Shown here piece after piece: positions 8,775 to 18,481 of a stretch of 64,000 nucleotides of DNA (within the stretch, counting starts at the first letter, position 1; each line of letters opens with the position of its first letter). Under the pieces are notes generated by a model that saw only the letters and a list, made by a program, of their open reading frames with translations, was not told the origin of the DNA and ran no database searches. The DNA is from Alteromonas portus (GTDB lineage Bacteria; Pseudomonadota; Gammaproteobacteria; Enterobacterales; Alteromonadaceae): positions 34,858 through 98,857 of the forward strand of contig NZ_SWCO01000006.1 in the NCBI RefSeq assembly GCF_005117025.1. Reading direction: 5' to 3'. A program made the position numbers and the translations under genes.

Positions 8775-10460
8775 CTAGTCGGCATCAGCAAAGCTGTCTT
8801 GAGTAATGAGCGACCCTACGTCAGCACCAGACAATTGTTTTCTGGGAATAAGTATTGTTGGAACAGGATTGTCCAATTGTTCAGGATGATCCAAGTTGAA
8901 ATGTAGTCCTCGGCTTTCTTTTCGTTCCATCGCGCATCGCACAATGAGTTCTGCAACCGTAACGAGGTTTCGAAGCTCTAGCAGGTTGTTACTCACTCTG
9001 AAGTGTGAGTAATATTCAGTAATCTCTTGCTCTAATAGTTTAATGCGGCGCATGGCCCGTTCAAGGCGCTTGTCTGTTCGCACAATGCCCACGTAATCCC
9101 ACATGAACAGCCTAAGTTCGTGCCAGTTATGCTGAATGATTACTTCTTCGTCAGAATTTGATACCTGACTTTCGTCCCAGGGCGCAATTGACTCTTCACA
9201 ATCTGCACTGGGCAGATTTTTAATAATGTCTTCTGCAGCCGCACTCGCGAACACCACGCACTCTAGTAGTGAGTTAGACGCCATACGGTTAGCACCGTGT
9301 AACCCTGTGTAGGCCACTTCACCGATTGCGTATACATTGTTCAAATCAGTTTTGGCGTTGAAGTCGGTCATCACCCCGCCGCAACTGTAGTGCGCTGCCG
9401 GCACCACAGGAATAGGTTCACGGGTGATATCGATACCAAGCGAGCGGCACTTTCGATAAATATTAGGGAAGTGCTTAACGATAAAGTCAGCGGGTTTATG
9501 GCTGATATCCAGATACATACAGTCAGCGCCTAATCGCTTCATTTCATAGTCGATAGCGCGAGCGACTACGTCGCGCGGAGCAAGGTCACCACGCTCATCG
9601 AATTTGTGCATAAAGCGGGTGCCGTCGGCGTGGCAAAGATTTGCACCTTCGCCGCGTAGCGCTTCGGTAATTAAGAAATTACGTGCCTGCGGGTGGAATA
9701 AGCAGGTGGGATGAAATTGATTGAATTCCATATTGGCTACGCGACAGCCTGCGCGCCACGCCATAGCAATGCCATCACCGCTCGACACATCAGGGTTAGA
9801 AGTATACTGGTACACCTTGCTACCGCCGCCGGTTGCTAAGGCAACGAAAGGTGCGCGAATTACTTCAACGTGTTCTTGTTGCCTATTCCAAACATAGGCG
9901 CCCACAACGCTGTTTTTCTCTTCTTTAGAAGGAATGAGGTCAATGGCGTTATAACGCTCAAATACGTGAATGTTTGGGTGAGTCGATACTGCGTCGTTCA
10001 ACGTAATCTGAAGCGCTTCACCTGTGGCGTCTGCGGCGTGTAGAATGCGACGGTGGCTATGGCCGCCTTCGCGGGTAAGATGAAAGCGCTCCTCACCGGA
10101 TTCGCTTTTCTCTGTATCAAACGGCACACCATAGCCGATAAGCCATTCAAGGGATGCTTTTGCTCGTTCTGCGGTAAACCTTACTGCTGGCTCCTCACAT
10201 AGCCCTGCGCCTGCTGCTAACGTGTCGGTTACGTGAGCATCTATGGAGTCTTGTTCATCGAATACAGCAGCAATACCACCTTGTGCATAGCGGGTAGAGC
10301 CTTCATTGCGATCACTTTTACTTAGTACAATAACTTGACAATGGTCGGCCAGTTTCAGTGCTAAGCTTAATCCAGCCGCGCCACTCCCGATAATCAACAC
10401 ATCACAACGGTGTTCTATTGCATTTGAAGTGGAAGTTAGTGAAGACGATACAGATTTCAT
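8775..10460 (-). CDS. nadB: L-aspartate oxidase
   Basis: A 561-residue FAD flavoprotein that oxidises L-aspartate to iminoaspartate, the first step of de novo NAD synthesis. The dinucleotide-binding motif [15 protein letters not shown] is at residues 21-35, with family motifs [47 protein letters not shown] and [12 protein letters not shown]. The length is close to E. coli NadB (540) plus a short N-terminal extension. It is divergent from rpoE, as in E. coli. The NAD pathway is represented twice in the window, here and by nadE. Confidence 0.96.
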   Translation of the reverse strand: MKSVSSSLTSTSNAIEHRCDVLIIGSGAAGLSLALKLADHCQVIVLSKSDRNEGSTRYAQGGIAAVFDEQDSIDAHVTDTLAAGAGLCEEPAVRFTAERAKASLEWLIGYGVPFDTEKSESGEERFHLTREGGHSHRRILHAADATGEALQITLNDAVSTHPNIHVFERYNAIDLIPSKEEKNSVVGAYVWNRQQEHVEVIRAPFVALATGGGSKVYQYTSNPDVSSGDGIAMAWRAGCRVANMEFNQFHPTCLFHPQARNFLITEALRGEGANLCHADGTRFMHKFDERGDLAPRDVVARAIDYEMKRLGADCMYLDISHKPADFIVKHFPNIYRKCRSLGIDITREPIPVVPAAHYSCGGVMTDFNAKTDLNNVYAIGEVAYTGLHGANRMASNSLLECVVFASAAAEDIIKNLPSADCEESIAPWDESQVSNSDEEVIIQHNWHELRLFMWDYVGIVRTDKRLERAMRRIKLLEQEITEYYSHFRVSNNLLELRNLVTVAELIVRCAMERKESRGLHFNLDHPEQLDNPVPTILIPRKQLSGADVGSLITQDSFADAD

Positions 10461-10578
10461 GTATTTTTATATCAATTCAAACGAGCAAAGGTTCGGCAAG
10501 TCTAAAGGATGAATAGCAAAACACAATCATTCTTGCCCCCTGATATAAGCATTTTTTAAAATATTTAATGCTTTTACC

Positions 10579-10605
10579 GAACTTTTGTAAACAGAACGCG
10601 TCTAT
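10579..10605 (+). promoter_or_regulatory. Sigma-E (RpoE) type promoter upstream of rpoE
   Basis: GAACTT (10579-10584), a 16-base spacer and TCTAT (10601-10605) match the E. coli sigma-E consensus GAACTT-N16-TCTGA in all -35 positions and most of -10. It lies 44 bases before the rpoE start. This predicts positive autoregulation of the operon, as known for rpoE in enterobacteria. Confidence 0.75.
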
Positions 10606-10648
10606 ACACATGCTTGTTAGAGCTATTGTGTAGTTGAAGTAGGGAGTA

Positions 10649-11236
10649 ATGGCTCGAATGAGCGAGCAGATAACCGACCAACAACTGGTCGAAAAAGTAC
10701 AGCGTGGCGATAAAAATGCGTTCAATTTGTTGGTAACCCGTTACCAACATAAAGTGATGCATCTCGTTTCTCGCTATGTGAAAAATACCGGTGACGTTGC
10801 TGATGTAACGCAAGAAGCGTTTATTAAAGCATACCGCGCCTTACCTAATTTTCGTGGTGACAGTGCATTTTATACTTGGCTTTATCGCATAGCGGTAAAC
10901 AGTGCCAAGAATTATCTTGTTTCTCAAGGCCGCAAGCCACCAGCAAGCGATGTCGATGCTGACGAAGCAGATTTCTATGAAGGTAGTGATGCGTTAAAAG
11001 AGCAATCTACACCTGAGCGAAGCTTGTTATCTGAGGAAATCGAAGAAACTCTGTTTAAGGTAGTAGAGAAGCTGCCGGACGATTTACGCATGGCGATTAC
11101 GCTGCGTGAAATTGAAGGGTTGAGCTATGAAGAAATCGCGAACGTAATGTCGTGTCCTGTAGGTACGGTAAGATCCCGTATTTTTAGGGCCCGAGAGGCG
11201 ATTGATAAAGTTATTCAACCGTTGTTAGAAAATTAA
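10649..11236 (+). CDS. rpoE: RNA polymerase sigma-E factor (envelope stress)
   Basis: A 195-residue ECF sigma factor highly similar to E. coli RpoE. Region 2 holds FNLLVTRYQHKVMHLVSRYV, DVTQEAFIKAYRAL and FRGDSAFYTWLYRIAVN; region 4 holds LPDDLRMAITLREIEGLSYEEIA and CPVGTVRSRIFRAREAID. It directs transcription of outer-membrane repair genes. The ATG at 10649 follows a GGGAG ribosome site, but the ATG three codons later gives the family start MSEQ-TDQ-LVE, so either may be used. It heads rpoE-rseA-rseB-rseC, with an autoregulatory promoter. Confidence 0.97.
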   Translation: MARMSEQITDQQLVEKVQRGDKNAFNLLVTRYQHKVMHLVSRYVKNTGDVADVTQEAFIKAYRALPNFRGDSAFYTWLYRIAVNSAKNYLVSQGRKPPASDVDADEADFYEGSDALKEQSTPERSLLSEEIEETLFKVVEKLPDDLRMAITLREIEGLSYEEIANVMSCPVGTVRSRIFRAREAIDKVIQPLLEN

Positions 11237-11335
11237 AAAGAAATAAAATCAAAAAAAGATGAACTTTCTTTTTTCCACGATGACTAACAGCTGTGTTAGG
11301 GTAGTTAACGATCACTTTGATCTGGAAATGAATAT

Positions 11336-11917
11336 ATGACGCAACAGCAAGAAAAATTGTCCGCATTCATGGATGGTGAGATAGAAGGCAATGACATCAT
11401 CGATGCGATTAAGCACGATGAAGCGCTTCAAGCCAAATGGCAACGTTACCACGTGTATCGCGGTGCAATGCGAAAAGAGGCAAGCGTTGCTCCTCAGTTG
11501 GACATTACAGCAAGCGTAGCAGCTGCGCTTGAAAATGAGCCAGCCATAGTCGCACCTAAACGTTCGCGCTGGCAGTCGATACCACTAATTGGCAGTGTCG
11601 TTCCTTTTGCCAAGCAGTCAGGTCAATTTGCAGTGGCCGCATCGGTGGCAGTGGCAGTTATCTTTGGTGTTCAGTACACTAATCAAGAAGCGCCTACCGA
11701 GCCATTTATGACAGCGCCAACGATTGCACCTCAAGGGGGATTGTCTCCAGTAAGCTTGGAACAAACCCGAACTTTGCCGCGCAATGACATGAACGAAATG
11801 CTTGAGAAAAAGCGCAAAATTAATGCGCTAATTGCTGACCATGAGCAGCAAATAAAGCTTAAGCAAGCGCAGGAAGAGGAAAGTGAAAACGAGACAAGTG
11901 GACCAGAGCGTCCGTAG
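11336..11917 (+). CDS. rseA: Anti-sigma-E factor RseA
   Basis: A 193-residue single-pass inner-membrane protein. The N-terminal cytoplasmic domain (LSAFMDGEIEGNDII, WQRYHVYRGAMRKE) is the RseA sigma-binding domain. The transmembrane helix at about residues 97-113 (FAVAASVAVAVIFGV) is where regulated proteolysis would act, after a DegS cut on the periplasmic side. The periplasmic part ends in a charged coiled-coil-like tail (KKRKINALIADHEQQIKLKQ), as in other RseA proteins. It follows rpoE after 99 bases. Confidence 0.93.
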   Translation: MTQQQEKLSAFMDGEIEGNDIIDAIKHDEALQAKWQRYHVYRGAMRKEASVAPQLDITASVAAALENEPAIVAPKRSRWQSIPLIGSVVPFAKQSGQFAVAASVAVAVIFGVQYTNQEAPTEPFMTAPTIAPQGGLSPVSLEQTRTLPRNDMNEMLEKKRKINALIADHEQQIKLKQAQEEESENETSGPERP

Positions 11918-12043
11918 GTTTTCGCTAGGCTAATCAACATTAGTTGGAGTGCGCTTTCGTAAGTAAATTGCGACTGACATGCATTTCATATTTTAATCAT
12001 ACCAGCATATACTGCTGGTATGTTTGTTTTAAGGCGGGAAAAA

Positions 12044-13198
12044 ATGCGCTGTAGTTCTATCCTTGCACTTTTTTTCATTTCGGGCGCGGCTATCCAGCCT
12101 TTGGCAGCCCAAACTACTTCGCCTAGCGAAGAGGCAAAAGCTCCTAGTGGAGCAGTCCAGAATGTAAACGATGGCGACGTTAAATCAGACGCCAACTCAG
12201 GATCACTCCCGAAGGCTGACCAAGGGGAGTCTGCTGAACTGGAAGACCCGATTCAAGCACAAATTGAGCAAAATGCGGCTTCGTCTAGCACGCGACAACC
12301 TCAATCGGCCAACCAGTGGTTAGCAGAACTTCAGAACATCATTACCAATGCCAATTTCCAAGTGTCTTTTGTGCAAACTATCACCGGCAAGGAAACTGTC
12401 CCCTATTTGTGGCGTCACGGAATAATGGAAGATGGCTCTGAGCTGGAGCAGCTAAACCTTCAAAATGGGCCAGGACGCGAGCTCATTCGCGTAAATGACG
12501 TCGTGAGTGTATTTGAGCCAGATGTTCAACCCTATAGTTTGCGCTCGAAGCACATTAACGGGCCTATTCCTAGCGCACTACTTTATCACCCTGAACAGCT
12601 AGCTGAAGCTTATGAGTTTGTAGCGGTGGGCCGAGCCCGGGTGGCAGGGCGTTCAGCGCAGCAGATACGAATAGTCAGCCGAGATAATACGCGATTTGGC
12701 TACCAGCTTTGGCTGGATGAGTCATCAGGCATGTTGCTCAAACTGAACATGCTTGATTTGCAAGGGGCGCTATTAGAACAAATTCAGGTCACGGCATTTG
12801 CGATATCTGCAGAGCCTGCAGAATATTTCTCACGCATAAATTCGGCGTCGTTACCCGCGCCCATGGCGCTAAGCAACACGCCAAATCGTGCACACAAATG
12901 GGACGTCACCTATTTGCCGGCTGGCATGCGAGAAATAAAGCAAGACACAAGACGATTGGCCTTAACAGGGCAAATTGTAGAATATAAACTCTTTTCAGAC
13001 GGATTGGTGGATGTATCTGTGTATGTTCAGCCAGCAGAAGATGCGTTAGGTGAGACGCTGGCGCTGCGTAATGAAGTGAGTACGTTTTTAACGTTAACAG
13101 ACGGCAAGGCTCAAGTGACAGTGGTGGGAGAAATACCTTTGCAAACCGCGAACGCTATCGCTACGTCTTTACGCCCCGTAAACAGTGTAAATGAATAA
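12044..13198 (+). CDS. rseB: Sigma-E regulator RseB
   Basis: A 384-residue periplasmic protein with a signal peptide (MRCSSILALFFISGAA, ending near LAAQ). A hydrophilic Ser/Ala/Glu-rich linker runs from about residue 24 to 88, then the MucB/RseB lipoprotein-sensing domain (WLAELQNIITNANFQVSF, YLWRHGIMEDG, RELIRVNDVVSVF) and the C-terminal RseA-binding domain (WDVTYLPAGM). RseB shields RseA from DegS cleavage. The frame is open further upstream, but the ATG at 12044, with AAGGCGGG upstream, begins the signal peptide. E. coli RseB is about 318 residues; the excess is the linker. Confidence 0.92.
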   Translation: MRCSSILALFFISGAAIQPLAAQTTSPSEEAKAPSGAVQNVNDGDVKSDANSGSLPKADQGESAELEDPIQAQIEQNAASSSTRQPQSANQWLAELQNIITNANFQVSFVQTITGKETVPYLWRHGIMEDGSELEQLNLQNGPGRELIRVNDVVSVFEPDVQPYSLRSKHINGPIPSALLYHPEQLAEAYEFVAVGRARVAGRSAQQIRIVSRDNTRFGYQLWLDESSGMLLKLNMLDLQGALLEQIQVTAFAISAEPAEYFSRINSASLPAPMALSNTPNRAHKWDVTYLPAGMREIKQDTRRLALTGQIVEYKLFSDGLVDVSVYVQPAEDALGETLALRNEVSTFLTLTDGKAQVTVVGEIPLQTANAIATSLRPVNSVNE

Positions 13199-13216
13199 CA
13201 GCGCGATTGAGTAACA

Positions 13217-13678
13217 ATGATAAAAGAAACCGCCACAGTAGTTGCCGTTAATGGCGATACAGTAACCGTAGAAGCAGCGATTAAATCGACTTGTAACGCG
13301 TGCCAAGCACAAAGTGACTGTGGTACTGGTGTTATTTCTCGCGCACTTGCACCGAAAACGCAGCAGTTGACGCTGAGTACTCCAATGCCTGTGAGGATTG
13401 GCCAGGAAGTGACTGTAGGTATACCCGAAGCAGGGATTTTAAGCGCTTCGGTTTGGTTGTATTTGCTACCGCTTATAGCGTTTATTGGGGCATATTCGTT
13501 GTCTATATCGTTGCTAAGCAGTACCGCCTTTACCCACGAGTTATGGGCCATGTTGCCAAGTGGGTTGATTACCTTTTTTACCTATAAGTTAATTGCTTAC
13601 AAATTGCATCGTGTAGAGCGTACAAAATATCAACCTGTCCTATTAAGCCAACAAGAGCACAGTGCAGTAGAGCGTTGA
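13217..13678 (+). CDS. rseC: SoxR-reducing system / sigma-E regulator RseC
   Basis: A 153-residue membrane protein of the RseC/MucC family. An N-terminal domain with conserved cysteines (STCNACQAQSDCGTG; Cys26, Cys29, Cys35) resembles the Cys cluster of the Rnf/RsxC-linked RseC proteins. Two membrane helices follow at about residues 75-97 and 109-127. RseC contributes to the SoxR-reducing complex and mildly modulates sigma-E. It is the last gene of the rpoE operon, 18 bases after rseB. Confidence 0.9.
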   Translation: MIKETATVVAVNGDTVTVEAAIKSTCNACQAQSDCGTGVISRALAPKTQQLTLSTPMPVRIGQEVTVGIPEAGILSASVWLYLLPLIAFIGAYSLSISLLSSTAFTHELWAMLPSGLITFFTYKLIAYKLHRVERTKYQPVLLSQQEHSAVER

Positions 13679-13967
13679 ATTATTAGAAAGGCGTATCACT
13701 GGCTAAAGTGTTTCATGTAAAAGCATTGCATATGCAATTGATGCGCTAACTCATCAATGTAGCCAAGTTTTGAGATAGGCGGCAAAAGTCACGTCAGGTT
13801 GCCACTTCCTGTCGTTATGTTTCTTGAAAGTAATAAAATTTCCGCCACGCCAATTCGCTTTTCGCGCAAGAAATGGGTAAAATCCGCACGCGCTGCGTAT
13901 AACCCTTAAAGCAAGGCAAGCAGCATTTTTTGTTTAATGAATTTTTCTGCAGGTAATTTCCAGCATT

Positions 13968-15764
13968 ATGCAACAATCGCACATTCGTAATTTCAGTATT
14001 ATCGCCCACATTGACCACGGTAAGTCTACGCTGTCAGACCGTCTAATCCAGCATTGTGGAGGGCTAACAGACCGCGAAATGGCTGAACAGGTTCTCGACT
14101 CAATGGACCTGGAAAAAGAGCGCGGTATTACTATTAAAGCGCAAAGCGTAACGCTGAACTACGAAGCGCGCGACGGTGAAACTTATCAGCTTAACTTCAT
14201 CGACACTCCAGGACACGTTGACTTTACCTATGAAGTTTCTCGTTCTCTTGCTGCCTGTGAAGGTGCGCTTTTGGTTGTTGATGCAGGACAGGGCGTAGAA
14301 GCACAAACATTGGCAAACTGCTATACCGCTATCGAGATGGATATGGAAGTGGTGCCAGTGCTAAATAAAATAGACCTGCCGCAGGCTGAGCCAGACCGCG
14401 TTGCAGAAGAAATTGAAGATATTGTTGGTATCGATGCACTGGATGCTGTGCGCTGCTCAGCAAAAACCGGAATCGGTATTGAAGATGTACTTGAAGTCAT
14501 TGTAAATAAAATCCCGCCGCCAGAAGGTGACCGCGAAGCGCCACTTAAGGCGCTGATCATCGATTCTTGGTTCGACAACTACCAAGGCGTTGTTTCACTG
14601 GTTCGTATTGTCGAAGGCCAGTTGACCAAGAAAGACAAAATTCAAATTATGTCAAATGGTCAAACGCATCAGGTAGACAAAATTGGTGTATTTACGCCTA
14701 AGCCACTCGATACAGGCACATTAAGAGCCGGTGAAGTAGGCTTTATCATCGCAGGAATTAAAGATATCCAGGGCGCGCCTGTGGGCGACACCATTACCTT
14801 GGCTCGCGAGCCAGCTGATGCAATGCTGCCGGGCTTCAAAAAGGTTAAACCTCAGGTTTATGCCGGTATTTTCCCAATAAGCTCTGATGACTACGAAGAC
14901 TTCCGTGATGCCTTAGCGAAACTAAGTCTGAACGACGCTTCACTGTTCTATGAGCCAGAAAGCTCTGCAGCGCTAGGTTTTGGATTCCGTATTGGTTTCC
15001 TTGGCATGCTGCACATGGAAATCATTCAAGAGCGTTTAGAGCGTGAATATGACTTGGGTCTTATCACTACTGCGCCAACGGTAATTTACGAAGTAGAAAC
15101 GACTAAGGGCGAAACTCTTACCGTAGATAGCCCAGCTAAATTACCTCCGGTAAATGATATCGCTGAAATTCGTGAACCTATGGTTGAAGCCAACATTCTT
15201 GTACCACAAGAATACTTGGGTAACGTAATTACACTTTGTGTTGAAAAGCGCGGTATGCAAACCAACATGACATACCACGGTAAGCAAGTGGCGGTAACTT
15301 ATGAGCTGCCAATGGCAGAAGTGGTACTCGATTTCTTCGACCGTTTGAAATCGACCAGTCGTGGTTTCGCATCGCTTGATTACAATTTTAAGCGTTTCCA
15401 AAGCTCAGATATGGTGCGTGTTGATATTCTTATTAACGGTGAACGTGTAGACGCGTTAGCGGTCATTACGCACAGAGAAAATTCTCAAGGGCGTGGTCGT
15501 GAGCTGGTCGAAAAGCTTCGCGAGCTTATTCCACGTCAAATGTTCGATATCGCTATTCAGGCGGCTATCGGCAATCATATTGTTGCAAGAAGTACAGTTA
15601 AACAGCTACGTAAAAACGTAATCGCGAAGTGTTACGGCGGTGACGTAAGTCGTAAGAAGAAGCTACTTCAAAAGCAAAAAGAAGGTAAAAAGCGAATGAA
15701 GCAAGTGGGTAATGTTGAATTGCCACAAGATGCGTTCCTTGCAGTATTGAAGGTGGGCAAATAA
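13968..15764 (+). CDS. lepA: Elongation factor 4 (LepA)
   Basis: A 598-residue ribosome-associated GTPase with full LepA architecture. The G1 motif AHIDHGKST is at residues 13-21, with DTPGHVDF (G3) and NKIDLP (G4), followed by domain II, the EF-G-like domains III and V, and the LepA-specific C-terminal domain ([39 protein letters not shown]). It assists translation under ionic stress or affects ribosome assembly. The 289-base region upstream holds the operon promoter. Its stop overlaps the lepB start (TAATG). Confidence 0.98.
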   Translation: MQQSHIRNFSIIAHIDHGKSTLSDRLIQHCGGLTDREMAEQVLDSMDLEKERGITIKAQSVTLNYEARDGETYQLNFIDTPGHVDFTYEVSRSLAACEGALLVVDAGQGVEAQTLANCYTAIEMDMEVVPVLNKIDLPQAEPDRVAEEIEDIVGIDALDAVRCSAKTGIGIEDVLEVIVNKIPPPEGDREAPLKALIIDSWFDNYQGVVSLVRIVEGQLTKKDKIQIMSNGQTHQVDKIGVFTPKPLDTGTLRAGEVGFIIAGIKDIQGAPVGDTITLAREPADAMLPGFKKVKPQVYAGIFPISSDDYEDFRDALAKLSLNDASLFYEPESSAALGFGFRIGFLGMLHMEIIQERLEREYDLGLITTAPTVIYEVETTKGETLTVDSPAKLPPVNDIAEIREPMVEANILVPQEYLGNVITLCVEKRGMQTNMTYHGKQVAVTYELPMAEVVLDFFDRLKSTSRGFASLDYNFKRFQSSDMVRVDILINGERVDALAVITHRENSQGRGRELVEKLRELIPRQMFDIAIQAAIGNHIVARSTVKQLRKNVIAKCYGGDVSRKKKLLQKQKEGKKRMKQVGNVELPQDAFLAVLKVGK

Positions 15765-16666
15765 TGGCGAATTACTTCTCCTTGATTTTGGTGGCACTCA
15801 CCTTAATAACAGGATTAATCTGGCTAGTGGATAGCCTTGTGTTTGCGCCAAAGCGAAAAGCACGTTTACAGGCTGCGGCAACCGCAGAAGGTGCGAGCTA
15901 TGGAGAAGATCCTCAACTGCCGTACCTTGTTGATACTTCGCAACAGATTTTTCCTGTTATTGCTTTCGTATTGGTATTGCGTTCGTTTTTATATGAACCA
16001 TTTCAAATTCCTTCAGGCTCAATGATGCCCACCCTGTTAGTGGGTGACTTCATTTTGGTTGAAAAGTTTTCCTATGGCGTTAAAGACCCTGTTTTCAGAA
16101 GTAAGCTTATTGAAACCGGCGTTCCAGAACGTGGCGATGTGGTGGTTTTCAAGTACCCTGAAGAGCCCTCAATAGACTACATTAAGCGGGTAATTGGTTT
16201 ACCGGGCGATACTGTGGTTTATCAGAATAAACAGGTTTATATCAAACCTAAGTGTGACACTGGCAACAACTGTCCTAAATTGAAAGCTGTACCGCTTACG
16301 TTCCAAGAGCGTGGCGAGTTCGTACAGGACATGGCGCAACTTATGCGTTACACAGAAGACTTAGGCACGGTAAAGCATGACATTTTGCGCCACCCAGTGC
16401 GCGAGATTTCGCCAGTTAATTTTTATACCCAGCCTGGAACGCGCAGCAATGAGTGGATTGTGCCAGAAGGTCAGTATTTCGTGTTAGGCGATAACCGTGA
16501 CAACAGCCGCGACAGCCGTTTCTGGGGTTTTGTGCCCGATGCAAACTTGGTTGGAAAAGCGGTGGCGATTTGGATTTCATTTGAATTTGAGCGCAGCCCG
16601 TCAGACTTTCTTCCAACGTGGGTACCAACAGGTGTTCGTTTTGAGCGAGCAGGTGGCATTCATTAA
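15764..16666 (+). CDS. lepB: Signal peptidase I
   Basis: A 300-residue inner-membrane serine protease that cleaves secretory signal peptides. There is an N-terminal membrane helix (residues 5-25) and a second hydrophobic segment (61-75). The catalytic Ser86 lies in IPSGSMMPTL and the general-base Lys141 in DYIKRVIGLPGD; the GDNRDNSRDSR box is present. It is coupled to lepA (one-base overlap) and rnc (one-base overlap). The arrangement lepA-lepB-rnc-era is the classical gammaproteobacterial operon. Confidence 0.97.
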   Translation: MANYFSLILVALTLITGLIWLVDSLVFAPKRKARLQAAATAEGASYGEDPQLPYLVDTSQQIFPVIAFVLVLRSFLYEPFQIPSGSMMPTLLVGDFILVEKFSYGVKDPVFRSKLIETGVPERGDVVVFKYPEEPSIDYIKRVIGLPGDTVVYQNKQVYIKPKCDTGNNCPKLKAVPLTFQERGEFVQDMAQLMRYTEDLGTVKHDILRHPVREISPVNFYTQPGTRSNEWIVPEGQYFVLGDNRDNSRDSRFWGFVPDANLVGKAVAIWISFEFERSPSDFLPTWVPTGVRFERAGGIH

Positions 16667-17352
16667 TGCAGGGAATTGATAAATATCGTCGTCTGTACAA
16701 GGCGATAGGCTACACATTTACCAATGAAGCTTTATTGGAACAAGCGCTTACTCACCGTAGCGCGGCCAAGCAGCACAACGAACGTTTAGAGTTTTTAGGC
16801 GATGCTATTTTAGGCATGATTGTAGGGGAAACACTGTTTAAACGTTTTCCAACGGTGCCTGAAGGCAAGCTTACCCGCATGCGCTCTACCTTGGTAAAAG
16901 GAGACACGCTGGCAGAACTTGCAAAGGAAGCCAGTGTGGGCGAGTTGCTTAACTTAGGGCCCGGTGAGTTAAAGAGTGGTGGCCATCGCAGAAGTTCGAT
17001 TCTGGCTGATGCGGTTGAAGCTATTTTAGGGGCTATTTATCTTGATTCCGGTATGGACGAGGTACGCGGTGTTATAGACCGTTTATGGGAAACCCGCATA
17101 AACAAACTAGACCCTAATGCCCACCCTAAAGACAGTAAAACACGTCTTCAGGAGTTTTTACAAGGTCGTAAACAAGCGCTGCCAACCTATGAGGTGTTGT
17201 CTATTTCAGGGAAAGATCATGCTCAAACTTTTGAAGTTAGCTGCAAAGTAGAAAGCTTACCAGAAGCCGTAGTGGCGTCTGGCAATAGCCGCCGAAAAGC
17301 AGAACAAGAAGCTGCTCGTTTAACATTGGAGAAGCTTGATGACAACGCATGA
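16666..17352 (+). CDS. rnc: Ribonuclease III
   Basis: A 228-residue double-strand-specific endoribonuclease. The signature [13 protein letters not shown] is at residues 38-50, with the second acidic site [16 protein letters not shown]-terminal dsRNA-binding domain spans about 156-225 ([31 protein letters not shown]). It processes rRNA precursors and mRNAs. Its end overlaps era by 14 bases. Confidence 0.97.
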   Translation: MQGIDKYRRLYKAIGYTFTNEALLEQALTHRSAAKQHNERLEFLGDAILGMIVGETLFKRFPTVPEGKLTRMRSTLVKGDTLAELAKEASVGELLNLGPGELKSGGHRRSSILADAVEAILGAIYLDSGMDEVRGVIDRLWETRINKLDPNAHPKDSKTRLQEFLQGRKQALPTYEVLSISGKDHAQTFEVSCKVESLPEAVVASGNSRRKAEQEAARLTLEKLDDNA

Positions 17353-18283
17353 TGATTCGAATTTGCCAGAAATGCCTGATACACAAACTCGCTGTGGACT
17401 AGTTGCCATAGTAGGCCGCCCTAATGTGGGTAAATCGACCTTGCTTAACCGCTTGCTAGGGCAAAAGGTAAGTATTACTTCGCGCAAACCGCAAACTACT
17501 CGCCACCGCATTCTTGGTATAGACACCGACGGTGATTATCAAGCGATTTACGTCGATACCCCAGGGCTTCACCAAGACGAAAAGCGCGCGATTAATCGCT
17601 ATATGAACCGCGCGGCATCAAGCTCTTTGGCCGAAGTTGGCCTTGTGCTTTTTGTTGTAGAAGGCGATCGATTCAACGCCGAAGATGAAATGGTATTAAG
17701 TAAGGTCAAACAAGCAAACCTTCCTTGCTATCTCATCGTAAACAAGATGGATAAGGTTGAAGATAAAGAAAACTTTATGGTTCACCTTAAAAAGCTTGGT
17801 GAAAAGCACCCGTTTGAGCACATGATCCCTATCAGTGCTAAACAGGGCCGAATGGTTGACGAAATTAGAGAGTTGGTGGCCAAGTCGCTACCTAAAAGTG
17901 AGTTTTTCTTCCCAGAAGATTACATCACTGACCGCTCAAGTCGTTTTATGGCCGCTGAAATCATTCGCGAAAAGCTTATGCGCTTTACCGGCGATGAATT
18001 GCCTTACTCTACTACTGTGGAAATTGAGCAATTCAAAATGGCTGACAACGGTGTTTATCGTATCAGCGGACTGATTTTGGTAGAGCGTGAAACCCAAAAA
18101 CGCATGATCATCGGCAAAGGCGGAAAGCATTTGAAAACCATTGGTGAGCAAGCGCGTAAAGATATGGAAAACTTGTTCGATAACAAAGTATTTCTAGAGC
18201 TTTGGGTGAAAGTGAAACAAGGCTGGGCTGATGATGAACGTGCTCTGCGCTCTCTAGGTTACGGAGACGACAGTAACTTCTAG
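17339..18283 (+). CDS. era: GTPase Era
   Basis: A 314-residue GTPase for 16S rRNA and 30S maturation. G1 GRPNVGKST is at residues 26-34, then DTPGLH and NKMDKV, with the C-terminal KH domain ([26 protein letters not shown]) near residues 225-270. The ATG at 17339 lies within the end of rnc, preceded by GGAG. The usual next gene, recO, is not found downstream; instead there is a 198-base gap and pdxH. Confidence 0.97.
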   Translation: MTTHDDSNLPEMPDTQTRCGLVAIVGRPNVGKSTLLNRLLGQKVSITSRKPQTTRHRILGIDTDGDYQAIYVDTPGLHQDEKRAINRYMNRAASSSLAEVGLVLFVVEGDRFNAEDEMVLSKVKQANLPCYLIVNKMDKVEDKENFMVHLKKLGEKHPFEHMIPISAKQGRMVDEIRELVAKSLPKSEFFFPEDYITDRSSRFMAAEIIREKLMRFTGDELPYSTTVEIEQFKMADNGVYRISGLILVERETQKRMIIGKGGKHLKTIGEQARKDMENLFDNKVFLELWVKVKQGWADDERALRSLGYGDDSNF

Positions 18284-18305
18284 TTCACGCCTATATTATC
18301 TATAT

Positions 18306-18331
18306 AACGCTAGTTAGCTGTAACTGGCGTT
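18306..18331 (+). terminator. Possible terminator hairpin after era
   Basis: AACGCTAGTT/AACTGGCGTT forms a 10-pair stem with one G-T pair and a 6-base loop, 23 bases after the era stop. The following tract (atattagtt) is only weakly T-rich, so termination may be inefficient. Confidence 0.45.
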
Positions 18332-18354
18332 ATATTAGTTAAGATGGTGGGTTA

Positions 18355-18412
18355 GCATCCTCGCCAAGTGGCGGAGCCGAGTTGCTTGTGGGCAACTACC
18401 TCAGTTAGATGC
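18355..18412 (+). other. Predicted three-way-junction RNA structure upstream of pdxH
   Basis: GCATC at 18355-18359 can pair with GATGC at 18408-18412, enclosing two hairpins: CTCGCC-AAGT-GGCG(G)AG at 18360-18376, and GTTGC with GCAAC at 18381-18396. It lies 69 bases before pdxH. The layout looks like a small cis-acting leader or a separate small RNA; I do not recognise it as a known riboswitch class. Confidence 0.3.
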
Positions 18413-18481
18413 GCTTATGTGAGCATTTAGTCGGCTTCAACATCACTAGCAGGCACAACAACTTCTTTTCGGGAGCGGTAC

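Noticed and set aside
13679..13967. CTTGAAA sequence before lepA as a heat-shock promoter
   Set aside because: No CCCCAT-like -10 at the right distance; lepA is normally constitutive.
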